Part shown: piece after piece, positions 1-5,886 of the stretch
How the letters are laid out: each line of letters begins with the position of its first letter
How positions within the stretch are numbered: the stretch's first letter is position 1
Assembly (NCBI GenBank): GCA_943331855.1
Contig: CALQNE010000198.1
Location: 1 to 6,438 of the forward strand
DNA: 6,438 nt
From: Bordetella parapertussis
GTDB taxonomy: Bacteria; Pseudomonadota; Gammaproteobacteria; Burkholderiales; Burkholderiaceae_B
Direction: 5' to 3'
The notes under the pieces: model-generated
What the model was told of the DNA's origin: nothing
Databases searched by the model: none
Seen by the model: only the letters and a program-made list of their open reading frames with translations
Made by a program: the position numbers and the translations under genes

Positions 1-425
1 CCAAGCCCTGTACTCCAGTAGCTCGAAAAGCCCATCAAATGCGCAGCGTTTTGAATATTCATCACCGCTGCGCCCATCGATAATGTTTGTTCAATCTCTG
101 GCACTTTTTCATTGTCGTGCGAAATTTTGTACGCAAGCCCAATCAGTAACGGCACCGTCGATAACCACTTACGTGTGTTCTGCTCTTTTTGCGGGGTAAT
201 CTCACGACCCGAACGACGTGTTGCAGCAATCGCCAAGTCGGTAAATGCTGCGACCTCGGGTTGCATCACGAGTGCAAAGCGCCACGCACGCAACGCAGAA
301 TGATCAGGGGCACAGACTGCCGCCGCGAGCATTTGTTGCAACTGTTCAACATTGGGGCCTGGGGCCTGTACGAGCTTTTGTGAACGACGCGTGGTCAGTA
401 GCTGAGCGTTTGCGAGCGAAGTCAT
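1..425 (-). CDS. YdjA-like nitroreductase family protein (5' part, truncated by window edge)
   Basis: This reading frame has no stop before the window edge; 141 residues are visible and the C-terminus is missing. The family consists of FMN-dependent NAD(P)H oxidoreductases of the nitroreductase fold, cytosolic and usually dimeric; the E. coli relative YdjA has no firm physiological substrate. Visible family marks are the N-terminal TTRRS (residues 11-15, the FMN phosphate-contacting RRS), APDHSALRAWRF (39-50) and KVPEIEQTLSMGAAVMNIQNA (107-127), which match the corresponding YdjA segments in order and spacing. The ATG at 425 is the only reasonable start: an in-frame stop (TAA) lies at 440-438, and AAGG at 439-436 sits 10 nt before the ATG. 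Only 23 bp separate the start from the U-run of the csp terminator, so its own promoter is not obvious. The family call is secure from motif order recognised by eye; the substrate is unknown. Confidence 0.85.
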   Translation of the reverse strand, partial: MTSLANAQLLTTRRSQKLVQAPGPNVEQLQQMLAAAVCAPDHSALRAWRFALVMQPEVAAFTDLAIAATRRSGREITPQKEQNTRKWLSTVPLLIGLAYKISHDNEKVPEIEQTLSMGAAVMNIQNAAHLMGFSSYWSTGL

Positions 426-448
426 TTGCGTAACACCTTAAACATTAG

Positions 449-481
449 AAAAAAACCCTGCATCACAGAAGCGATGCAGGG
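449..481 (-). terminator. Rho-independent terminator of the csp gene
   Basis: On the minus strand, CCCTGCATC (481-473) and its exact complement GATGCAGGG (464-456) form a perfect 9-bp stem around an 8-nt loop. Seven consecutive T follow (455-449). It lies about 44 bp after the csp stop codon and before the nitroreductase gene, so it should end the short csp transcript. On the plus strand the stem is not followed by a T-run, so it is one-directional. Confidence 0.92.
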
Positions 482-524
482 CTTAGTTACAGACTGCCTG
501 CCGAAACAGACAAATCAGTAAGTA

Positions 525-728
525 TTACAGCACTTGAATGTTGGTTGCTGATGGGCCTTTTGCGCCCTGACCAATTTCAAAGCTAACTTTCTGGTTTTCT
601 TCGAGAGTTTTGTAACCGCTCGAGCGAATTTCAGAATAGTGAGCGAACAGATCTTTGCCGCCGCCGTCAGGCATAATAAAACCATAACCTTTTTCGGCAT
701 TGAACCACTTCACGACACCAGTTGCCAT
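525..728 (-). CDS. Cold-shock domain protein (CspA family)
   Basis: This 67-residue protein is a single cold-shock domain, the usual length for the CspA family. These are small cytosolic beta-barrel proteins that bind single-stranded RNA and DNA and melt RNA secondary structure. The nucleic-acid-binding motifs are clear: [10 protein letters not shown] at the N-terminus, RNP1 KGYGFI (13-18) and RNP2 LFAHY (27-31, Tyr where Phe is more common). The ATG at 728 is chosen because the domain begins there and AAGGAAG (741-735) lies 6 nt upstream. The frame stays open upstream to 902, but that part is the untranslated leader and shows no protein-family character. The gene is monocistronic in appearance, with its own promoter (898-870), a leader of about 135 nt and a strong terminator (481-449). 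Such a leader is typical of csp genes whose expression is controlled after transcription starts. Cold induction is inferred from the family; several csp genes in any genome are constitutive. The exact paralogue letter cannot be assigned. Confidence 0.96.
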   Translation of the reverse strand: MATGVVKWFNAEKGYGFIMPDGGGKDLFAHYSEIRSSGYKTLEENQKVSFEIGQGAKGPSATNIQVL

Positions 729-734
729 TTCGAA

Positions 735-792
735 CTTCCTTGATAGATAAAAAACGGGCAAAAACGCCCAACGTGCTAGATGGTCAAGGAAG
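735..792 (-). promoter_or_regulatory. csp leader: Shine-Dalgarno sequestering helix
   Basis: In the csp transcript, CUUCCUUGA (792-784) is exactly complementary to UCAAGGAAG (743-735), which contains the whole Shine-Dalgarno AAGGAAG. The result is an uninterrupted 9-bp helix enclosing a 40-nt loop, and that loop carries a further GC hairpin. When paired, the helix would hide the ribosome binding site. This suggests a cis-acting RNA switch, for example one responding to temperature or to Csp binding. The complementarity is seen directly; the regulatory role is inference. Confidence 0.55.
749..769 (-). terminator. Terminator-like hairpin inside the csp leader (possible attenuator)
   Basis: On the minus strand GGGC (769-766) pairs with GCCC (759-756) around GTTTTT; one extra T-G wobble pair (770/755) is possible. 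The stem is followed by six T (754-749). The stem is short, so it would be a weak terminator. Its position upstream of the start codon and inside the loop of the SD-sequestering helix is suggestive of attenuation or of RNA folding control. CGCCC at 823-819 could pair with GGGCG (769-765) as a competing 5-bp helix. Confidence 0.4.
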
Positions 793-869
793 GGATAGAC
801 ACCACTGATTACCACTAAGGGCGACCGACTAGGGACAAAAACCGCGTCGCTTGAGAATCTTGCAAGCAA

Positions 870-898
870 AGTGTAGAGGTGAAGTCCACTAGAGTCAA
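870..898 (-). promoter_or_regulatory. sigma70-type promoter of csp
   Basis: TTGACT (898-893) and TACACT (875-870) on the minus strand are separated by exactly 17 bp. The -35 matches the consensus at 5 of 6 positions and the -10 at 4 of 6, including the key T-A and final T. Transcription would start near 863-861, giving a leader of about 135 nt before the csp ATG. No better candidate was seen in the gap. Confidence 0.7.
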
Positions 899-905
899 AC
901 ACTTA

Positions 906-932
906 CAGCCGATTTATGCACTTAAATCGCTG
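906..932. repeat. Inverted repeat between csp and dadA
   Basis: CGATTTA (910-916) and TAAATCG (923-929) are perfect 7-bp arms around TGCACT. With one unpaired C at 909 the symmetry extends to CAG/CTG, giving arms of ten paired bases. It sits just upstream of the csp -35 element and about 140 bp upstream of dadA, a suitable place for a regulator binding site. No T-run follows directly, so a terminator role is unlikely. The function is unknown. Confidence 0.45.
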
Positions 933-1072
933 ATTTTGTGGTTTTCTCTGCGTTTTGGGTGCGAAAGCAACAAAAAAAGTGTTTTTACTAATAAAAGTCA
1001 TATATTTCAATAAAAAACGCTACTCAACTATCTCTAAACTTTCAGTATTGTCTGAACACTGGGGATATCACC
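933..1072 (+). other. AT-rich upstream region of dadA
   Basis: Apart from the csp leader, csp promoter and inverted repeat listed separately, the rest of the 344-bp divergent gap is AT-rich and contains no gene. AATAAAA occurs at 990-996 and again at 1009-1015, 19 bp apart, about two helical turns. No convincing sigma70 -35/-10 pair was found: TATATT at 1001-1006 lacks a -35 at a proper distance. GGGGA at 1061-1065 is the likely ribosome binding site, 7 nt before the dadA ATG. In E. coli and Pseudomonas, dadA is controlled by Lrp-family proteins, which favour AT-rich DNA. Such control here would be inference, as no Lrp box is recognised. Confidence 0.4.
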
Positions 1073-2368
1073 ATGAAAGTCATCGTTTTAGGTGCTGGCG
1101 TCATTGGTACAACAAGTGCTTATTACCTCGCGCGGGCGGGTGCCGAGGTCACCGTTCTTGACCGGCAAGACTGTGTTGCCAATGAAACAAGCTTCGCCAA
1201 TGCGGGGCAAGTGTCACCCGGCTACTCTACTCCCTGGGCCGCACCCGGAATTCCCCTCAAAGCGCTGAAATGGATGTTTTCCAAACATGCCCCGTTGGCC
1301 ATCAAGCTTGACGGTAGCCTATGGCAGTTACGCTGGATGGCGAGCATGCTGCGCAATTGCACTGCGGCTCGCTACGAAATCAATAAAGAGCGCATGATGC
1401 GCGTCGCAGAATACAGCCGCCATTGCCTTGACGCGCTTCGGGCCGACACCGGTATTCAATACGAGCAACGTTGTGCGGGCACCTTACAGTTGTTTCGCAC
1501 CCAAGCCCAAATGCACGCCGTCGAACGCGATATTAAAGTGCTGCAAGAATGCGGTGTTCCCTACGAATTGCTCAGCGCCGCACAACTGACGGCTGTCGAA
1601 CCCGGCTTGCGTCGCGCCCAGGGCTTGCTTGCAGGTGGTTTACGTTTACCCAATGACGAAACCGGCGATTGTCAATTATTTACGACCCGCTTAGCCGAGC
1701 TGGCTCTGGGACTTGGGGTCAAGTTTCGCTACGACACGCACGTTGAGCAATTGCTCTGCGAGGGCGACCAGATTACGGGGGTACGCGTCGGACAAGAAGT
1801 CCTTCGGGCGGATCGCTATGTTTTAGCCTTTGGTAGCTACACACGCGACCTACTGGCACCTCTAAAAATCAAACTCCCCGTTTATCCAGTCAAAGGATAT
1901 TCGCTCACCCTACCTCTCAAGGATGAATCCCTTGCACCACAATCAACGGTGCTCGACGAAACCTATAAGGTCGCAGTCACGCGCTTTGATCAGCGCATTC
2001 GTGTGGGCGGCATGGCTGAACTCTGTGGCTTTGACCTAAGTTTGAACCTGAAGCGCCGCGCTACCCTCGAAAAAGTTGTCAGTGAATTATTTCCAGGCGG
2101 CGATCTCAAACAAGCTAGTTTTTGGACTGGCCTGAGACCCATGACGCCCGACAGCACCCCTATTGTCGGTGCAACAAGTCTGCCAAATCTCTTTTTAAAT
2201 ACTGGGCATGGCACGTTGGGCTGGACGATGGCCTGCGGCTCAGGCAAACTGATCGCAGACCTGATGACTGGCCAACGTCCTGAAATTAGTACCGAAGGCC
2301 TGGCGATCAGTCGTTACCAAACAACCGATCGTCTGCCCTTCACTGTGCCGACGTCGGTACACGCTTGA
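1073..2368 (+). CDS. dadA: D-amino acid dehydrogenase, FAD-dependent (small subunit)
   Basis: DadA oxidises D-amino acids, chiefly D-alanine, to the 2-oxo acid and ammonia, and passes electrons from FAD to the respiratory chain at the inner face of the cytoplasmic membrane. The 431-residue length agrees with E. coli DadA (432). The N-terminus carries the dinucleotide-binding GAGVIG (7-12) of a Rossmann fold with the acidic D30 ending the second strand. Family blocks follow in the expected order: [12 protein letters not shown] (40-51), [15 protein letters not shown] (55-69), [12 protein letters not shown] (192-203), YPVKGYSLT (271-279), [11 protein letters not shown] (350-360) and [16 protein letters not shown] (376-391). 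The ATG at 1073 gives an N-terminus that begins directly with the first beta strand, as in E. coli, and has GGGGA 7 nt upstream. The racemase gene begins 21 bp downstream, reproducing the dadA-dadX alanine catabolic operon. No frameshift or missing motif was seen. Confidence 0.97.
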   Translation: MKVIVLGAGVIGTTSAYYLARAGAEVTVLDRQDCVANETSFANAGQVSPGYSTPWAAPGIPLKALKWMFSKHAPLAIKLDGSLWQLRWMASMLRNCTAARYEINKERMMRVAEYSRHCLDALRADTGIQYEQRCAGTLQLFRTQAQMHAVERDIKVLQECGVPYELLSAAQLTAVEPGLRRAQGLLAGGLRLPNDETGDCQLFTTRLAELALGLGVKFRYDTHVEQLLCEGDQITGVRVGQEVLRADRYVLAFGSYTRDLLAPLKIKLPVYPVKGYSLTLPLKDESLAPQSTVLDETYKVAVTRFDQRIRVGGMAELCGFDLSLNLKRRATLEKVVSELFPGGDLKQASFWTGLRPMTPDSTPIVGATSLPNLFLNTGHGTLGWTMACGSGKLIADLMTGQRPEISTEGLAISRYQTTDRLPFTVPTSVHA

Positions 2369-2389
2369 TTCATTTTTATTCTGACAGCT

Positions 2390-3457
2390 ATGACACGCCC
2401 TTCAAAAGCTTTAATTGACCTCGCAGCGCTACGTGCCAACTATCTCACCGCGCGCAAGCTGCACGGTGGTCGTGCGTTGGCCGTGGTCAAAGCCAATGCC
2501 TACGGACACGGCGCCATCCCTTGCGCTCAAGCGCTCTCAGACACTGCAGACGGCTTTGCGGTCGCCTTTACGGCTGAAGCACTCGAACTCCGCGCAGCCG
2601 GCATCACAGCGCCGATTCTGGTGCTCGAAGGTTGCTTCGATCAAGATGAACTTTTAGCGGCTCACGCTGCCAACCTTTGGGTCGCCATCCACCAAGAGGC
2701 TCAATTGCGCGCCCTTGAAACCGCAACCTTGCCCGCGCACAGTGTGCACGTCTGGCTCAAGATTGATTCGGGCATGCATCGGGCAGGCTTTGCGCTAGAT
2801 GCTGTTTATACGGTGTACGAACGGATTGAGGCCTGCCCATCCGTGGCGTCGATCACACTCATGACACATTTTGCCCGCGCAGACGAACCTGACAGCGACG
2901 CAACGCTTAAGCAAATCACTGCGTTTAATGAAGCGACGGCGGGTTTGCCCGGAGACAGAAGTCTGAGCAACTCTGGCGCTATTCTGGCGTGGCCTGGCGC
3001 ACGCGCTACTTGGGCCCGCCCAGGTATTTTGCTTTATGGTGCGGATCCACTGCCAAGCCCTCAACACCCACTTATCCCTGTCATGACGTTGCTCAGCGAG
3101 GTTTTTGCCATCCGCACACTCGAACCCGGCGAAGCACTCGGCTATGGCGGCACCTTCGTGGCAACCATCCCGATCCGCGTCGGACTCGTTGCCATTGGCT
3201 ATGCGGATGGCTATCCCCGGGTCGTCCCAACCGGTACACCCATTGCCGTAGATGGCATCATGACTCGCATAATTGGACGTGTTTCCATGGACATGCTGAC
3301 CGTTGATTTAACAGACTTGCCTCGGGCGCGCATCGGCAGCACTGTTGAATGCTGGGGCAAGCTCGTTGACGTCAACCTCGTCGCACAACAAGCCGGAACG
3401 ATCGCCTACGAACTACTTTGTAACGTCAAACGTGTTCCAAAGATTTACACAGATTAA
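2390..3457 (+). CDS. dadX: Alanine racemase, catabolic (DadX) type
   Basis: This PLP enzyme interconverts L- and D-alanine in the cytosol. Next to dadA it would feed D-alanine to the dehydrogenase for use of alanine as carbon and nitrogen source; D-alanine is also needed for peptidoglycan. The PLP lysine is K34 in AVVKANAYGHG, and the second catalytic base is Y252 in GYGGTF. Other family blocks are SLSNSGA (191-197), RPGILLYGA (210-218), GYADGYPR (270-277) and GRVSMDM (296-302). The 355-residue length and the MTRP start match E. coli DadX (356 residues) closely, which supports the ATG at 2390. The gap of 21 bp to dadA lacks a strong Shine-Dalgarno sequence, so translation may depend on ribosomes leaving dadA. 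No regulator gene is nearby. The racemase function is certain from motifs. The choice of dadX over alr rests on the neighbour, and if it is the only racemase in the genome it would serve both roles. Confidence 0.95.
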   Translation: MTRPSKALIDLAALRANYLTARKLHGGRALAVVKANAYGHGAIPCAQALSDTADGFAVAFTAEALELRAAGITAPILVLEGCFDQDELLAAHAANLWVAIHQEAQLRALETATLPAHSVHVWLKIDSGMHRAGFALDAVYTVYERIEACPSVASITLMTHFARADEPDSDATLKQITAFNEATAGLPGDRSLSNSGAILAWPGARATWARPGILLYGADPLPSPQHPLIPVMTLLSEVFAIRTLEPGEALGYGGTFVATIPIRVGLVAIGYADGYPRVVPTGTPIAVDGIMTRIIGRVSMDMLTVDLTDLPRARIGSTVECWGKLVDVNLVAQQAGTIAYELLCNVKRVPKIYTD

Positions 3458-3497
3458 TTCTACTCAGACACACACAGCAAACAACCCGATAGCAGTT

Positions 3498-3503
3498 TAG
3501 AAT
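3498..3503 (+). promoter_or_regulatory. Candidate -10 element for xthA
   Basis: TAGAAT matches the sigma70 -10 consensus at 5 of 6 positions and would start transcription near 3510, about 64 nt before the chosen xthA ATG. No recognisable -35 lies 16-18 bp upstream (the region reads ACACAGCAA), so the call is weak. The 116-bp gap between the racemase and xthA contains no hairpin with a T-run, so read-through from dadA-dadX is also possible. Confidence 0.35.
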
Positions 3504-3573
3504 CTGTCTATCCGTACCAGACCACCCGCAATCAATGCGCGTGGTGCCGACTGTGTCTCTGCCTGAAAACCCT

Positions 3574-4356
3574 ATGCAACTTGCCACCTGGAACGTCAAT
3601 TCACTTAAAGTACGCCTGACTCAAGTTTTAAATTGGCTTGAAACCAACCCGGTTGATGCGTTGTGCTTACAAGAACTGAAGCTTGATCACGACAAATTTC
3701 CACTTGAAGCATTCACCGAAATTGGTTATCACGCGGGCTGGGCAGGTCAAAAAACGTATAACGGTGTGGCGGTACTTTCGCGCGAACCCGGTTTAGATAT
3801 CACTCGCAACATCCCTGGCTTTGAAGACCCTCAGCAACGTGTATTAGCAACCACGCTGCCCTTTGGCTCAAGCACCATTCGCGTGATCAGCGCGTATTGC
3901 CCTAATGGGCAAGAAGTTGGCAGCGAAAAGTATCTGTACAAACTGTCATGGTTCAAAGCGTTTGAGGCCTGGTTAGCCACCGAAAAACAACGCCATCCCA
4001 ACATCGCAGTACTGGGCGATTACAACATCGCACCGGTCGATGAAGACGTACATAACCCTGAAAAATGGATTGGGCAGATTTTAGTCTCAGAACCCGAGCG
4101 TGCGGCCTTTCAATCCTTGCTCGCCTTAGGCTTCAAGGATGCCTTTCGTTTGTTTGAACAGGCGCCAAAATCTTTTAGCTGGTGGGATTACCGCATGAAT
4201 GGATTTAAACGTAATGCGGGTATGCGGATTGATCACGTCCTGTTATCCGAGTCGCTCGTGCCCAGCTGTACTGGCTGCTTAATCGACAAAGGGCCGCGCG
4301 CGCTTGAGCAGCCCTCGGATCACACGCCAGTCGTAGCCACCTTAACGCTCAGGTAG
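3574..4356 (+). CDS. xthA: Exodeoxyribonuclease III / AP endonuclease
   Basis: ExoIII is a Mg2+-dependent 3'-5' exonuclease for double-stranded DNA and an apurinic/apyrimidinic endonuclease of base excision repair; it also removes 3'-blocking groups. This 260-residue protein is one endonuclease/exonuclease/phosphatase domain. The E. coli active-site residues have equivalents: N7 in TWNVNS, the metal ligand E34 in LQELK, Y108 in SAYCPNGQ, D149 and N151 in GDYNIAP, D220 in RIDHVLL, and D249-H250 in QPSDHTPV. FSWWDYR (201-207) is the family's DNA-contacting segment. The frame also has an ATG at 3535, but the domain begins at MQLATWN as in the family, so the extra 13 residues lack homologous support; neither start has a strong Shine-Dalgarno sequence. 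The following VOC gene starts only a few bases after the stop, so the two are probably translated together. Confidence 0.95.
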   Translation: MQLATWNVNSLKVRLTQVLNWLETNPVDALCLQELKLDHDKFPLEAFTEIGYHAGWAGQKTYNGVAVLSREPGLDITRNIPGFEDPQQRVLATTLPFGSSTIRVISAYCPNGQEVGSEKYLYKLSWFKAFEAWLATEKQRHPNIAVLGDYNIAPVDEDVHNPEKWIGQILVSEPERAAFQSLLALGFKDAFRLFEQAPKSFSWWDYRMNGFKRNAGMRIDHVLLSESLVPSCTGCLIDKGPRALEQPSDHTPVVATLTLR

Positions 4357-4362
4357 ACAGTG

Positions 4363-5232
4363 ATGATTAAGAATGAAGCGCTCCCACTTGATCATCTTGT
4401 GATCAATACACATTTTGAAATGAATGCAGCGCAAACAATCTTTGAACAACTTGGCTTTACCTTAACACCGCGCGGACGTCATAGCCTGGGCTCGATCAAT
4501 CATCTGATGGTGTTTGAACATGACTACCTAGAGTTAATCGGTCTGCCAAGCGACGGTGGGCCGCTGCGCAAAGAAGTGCTTGACAGTCCAGTTGGCATAG
4601 ACGGCCTCGTGTTTCAAACCGCTGACGCAACGCGCACGCATCAGCAACTGCAGTCAGCCGGTCTTGCAGTGCAACCAGTGCATGCGTTTTCAAGGCCCGT
4701 TGAACTTAAGGGTACAACCCATGAGGCCCGCTTTGAAACAGTGCGCTTCGAACCAGGTCAATTTAACGCAGGTCGTTTGTATTACTGCAGGCACTTTACG
4801 CCCGAGTTAGTCTGGCGCAAAGAGTGGCAGACACACTCAAATGGCGCGACCAAACTGGCTGGCTTATTGATCGTTTGTGACACCCCCAAAACCGAGGCTA
4901 AGAAGTATTTGGCAGCAGCAGGCGGCGCTGTTAGAAAAGGATCCAATGGTGAGTATCGCGTAAATGGTCAACACTATGCTTTGGTGTTTGTGACACCTGC
5001 GCAATACGCAGCGTGTTTTGGCGCCCTCACCTGCGTGGGCGGAAAGCGTGCAAGCTTCTTCGGTGCGATTGCCGTAAAAACAAAATCACTTGCGCGCGTG
5101 CGTCAGGCACTACGATCCATGCAACGTGTTGGCCTGCAGACGATCAATTGGCGCGAGCAGCCTGGACGTATCGCCATTCAAATCCCGGGCTTTAACAGCT
5201 TGCTCGAGTTTGTCGAAACTGACATCCTATAA
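4363..5232 (+). CDS. Glyoxalase-like (VOC superfamily) domain protein
   Basis: The protein has 289 residues and looks like the glyoxalase-like domain of the vicinal oxygen chelate superfamily (Pfam Glyoxalase_3 type). Early family marks are LDHLVINT (9-16) with a likely metal-ligand His11, LGFTLTPRGRHSLGSINHL (30-48) and DYLELIGL (54-61) with Glu57. A second half (about 150-289) again shows a beta-rich pattern ending in LLEFVE, consistent with paired beta-alpha-beta modules. VOC proteins commonly bind a divalent metal and act on glyoxal-type, aromatic or antibiotic substrates; the substrate here is unknown. Two starts touch each other, GTG at 4360 and ATG at 4363. ATG is preferred because AGG at 4351-4353 then lies 9 nt upstream. 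The ribosome site overlaps the end of xthA and only 6 bp separate the xthA stop from the ATG, so translational coupling is likely. The assignment is from recognition of the fold motifs only. Confidence 0.8.
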   Translation: MIKNEALPLDHLVINTHFEMNAAQTIFEQLGFTLTPRGRHSLGSINHLMVFEHDYLELIGLPSDGGPLRKEVLDSPVGIDGLVFQTADATRTHQQLQSAGLAVQPVHAFSRPVELKGTTHEARFETVRFEPGQFNAGRLYYCRHFTPELVWRKEWQTHSNGATKLAGLLIVCDTPKTEAKKYLAAAGGAVRKGSNGEYRVNGQHYALVFVTPAQYAACFGALTCVGGKRASFFGAIAVKTKSLARVRQALRSMQRVGLQTINWREQPGRIAIQIPGFNSLLEFVETDIL

Positions 5233-5233
5233 T
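5228..5233 (+). promoter_or_regulatory. Candidate -10 element for the GST gene
   Basis: A perfect TATAAT overlaps the stop codon of the VOC gene (TAA at 5230-5232). Transcription would begin near 5240, leaving a leader of about 26 nt before the GST ATG. No -35 resembling TTGACA lies 16-18 bp upstream; TTGTCG at 5210-5215 is too close (12 bp). The GST gene may thus have a promoter of its own or be read as the last gene of the upstream unit. Confidence 0.4.
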
Positions 5234-5265
5234 CTTTTTTCTAACGATCTTTTGAGATACCTATC

Positions 5266-5886
5266 ATGCTAAAAATTTGGGGCCGTATTACTTCTATCAA
5301 CGTACGCAAAGCCGTCTACGCAGCCCAAGAACTTGGCCTTGAGTTTGAACGCATCGATGCCGGCGGTGTTTTTGGCGTGGTTAAAACACCCGAATATATT
5401 GCACTGAATCCAAACTCAGTTGTCCCAACGTTAGTAGAAGGCGACTTTGTGTTGTGGGAGTCAAATGTCATCGTTCGTTATTTGTGCGCTAAACATTCAG
5501 GCGGCGTGCTCTACCCAACTGATCTGCAAGCACGCTTTAACGCTGAACGCTGGATGGACTGGCAGCAAACAACCTTTGGCCCCTCAGGACGCGATGCCTT
5601 CTGGCAACTGATTCGAGTCCCTGAATCTGAGCGCGACATGAAAAAAGTTGAAGCGTCGATTGCCTCAACCGAGATTCTGCTTGATCGCCTTGAAAAACAT
5701 CTTGCCACTCACCCCTTCATCGCTGGCGCCACGATGACGATGGCCGACATCCCGCTGACCTGTGAAGTGCACCGCTGGTACGGGCTGCCAATCCCTCACC
5801 CGTCAAGGCCAAGCATCGAAGCCTGGTACGCGAAGATGCTCGCGCGTCCTGCAGCAAAAAATGTGCTGACGTTACCTTTGTCGTGA
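5266..5886 (+). CDS. Glutathione S-transferase family protein
   Basis: This 206-residue protein has the two-domain cytosolic GST layout. The N-terminal thioredoxin-like domain (about 1-80) contains GRITSINVRK (6-15), where Ser10 is the likely thiol-activating or G-site residue, then NPNSVVPTL with the cis-proline P54, and WESNVIVRYL with the glutathione-binding E65-S66. The helical C-terminal domain (about 88-200) has the N-capping box T158-M-A-D161 in TMTMADIPL, a folding signal conserved in GSTs. The domain begins at the ATG at 5266, with GAG (5254-5256) 9 nt before it. The gene lies 33 bp after the VOC gene, possibly in the same transcript. Its last 15 bp overlap the 3' end of the convergent gene on the other strand. 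The class and the electrophilic substrate cannot be determined; it is not a recognisable YfcG or maleylacetoacetate isomerase. Confidence 0.93.
   Translation: MLKIWGRITSINVRKAVYAAQELGLEFERIDAGGVFGVVKTPEYIALNPNSVVPTLVEGDFVLWESNVIVRYLCAKHSGGVLYPTDLQARFNAERWMDWQQTTFGPSGRDAFWQLIRVPESERDMKKVEASIASTEILLDRLEKHLATHPFIAGATMTMADIPLTCEVHRWYGLPIPHPSRPSIEAWYAKMLARPAAKNVLTLPLS

Noticed and set aside
112..433. Three short plus-strand open frames opposite the nitroreductase
   Set aside because: They are antisense to a well-supported coding frame and show no motif.
801..816. Direct repeat ACCACT-GATT-ACCACT in the csp leader
   Set aside because: Two short copies only; not distinguishable from chance and not linked to a known signal.
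525..902. A 125-codon version of the csp reading frame with 58 extra N-terminal residues
   Set aside because: The cold-shock domain starts at the ATG at 728 with a strong Shine-Dalgarno. The extra part overlaps the promoter -10/-35 region and leader and has no family character.
984..1006. TTTACT and TATATT as a dadA promoter
   Set aside because: The spacing between them is only 11 bp, too short for sigma70; no better pair was found.
955..1161. Short plus-strand frame (68 codons) across the dadA start
   Set aside because: It overlaps dadA in another frame, starts in AT-rich promoter DNA and has no recognisable domain or ribosome site.
3535..3573. Earlier ATG for xthA adding 13 residues
   Set aside because: The ExoIII fold begins at MQLATWN as in the family. 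The extension has no ribosome site and no homologous counterpart known to me.
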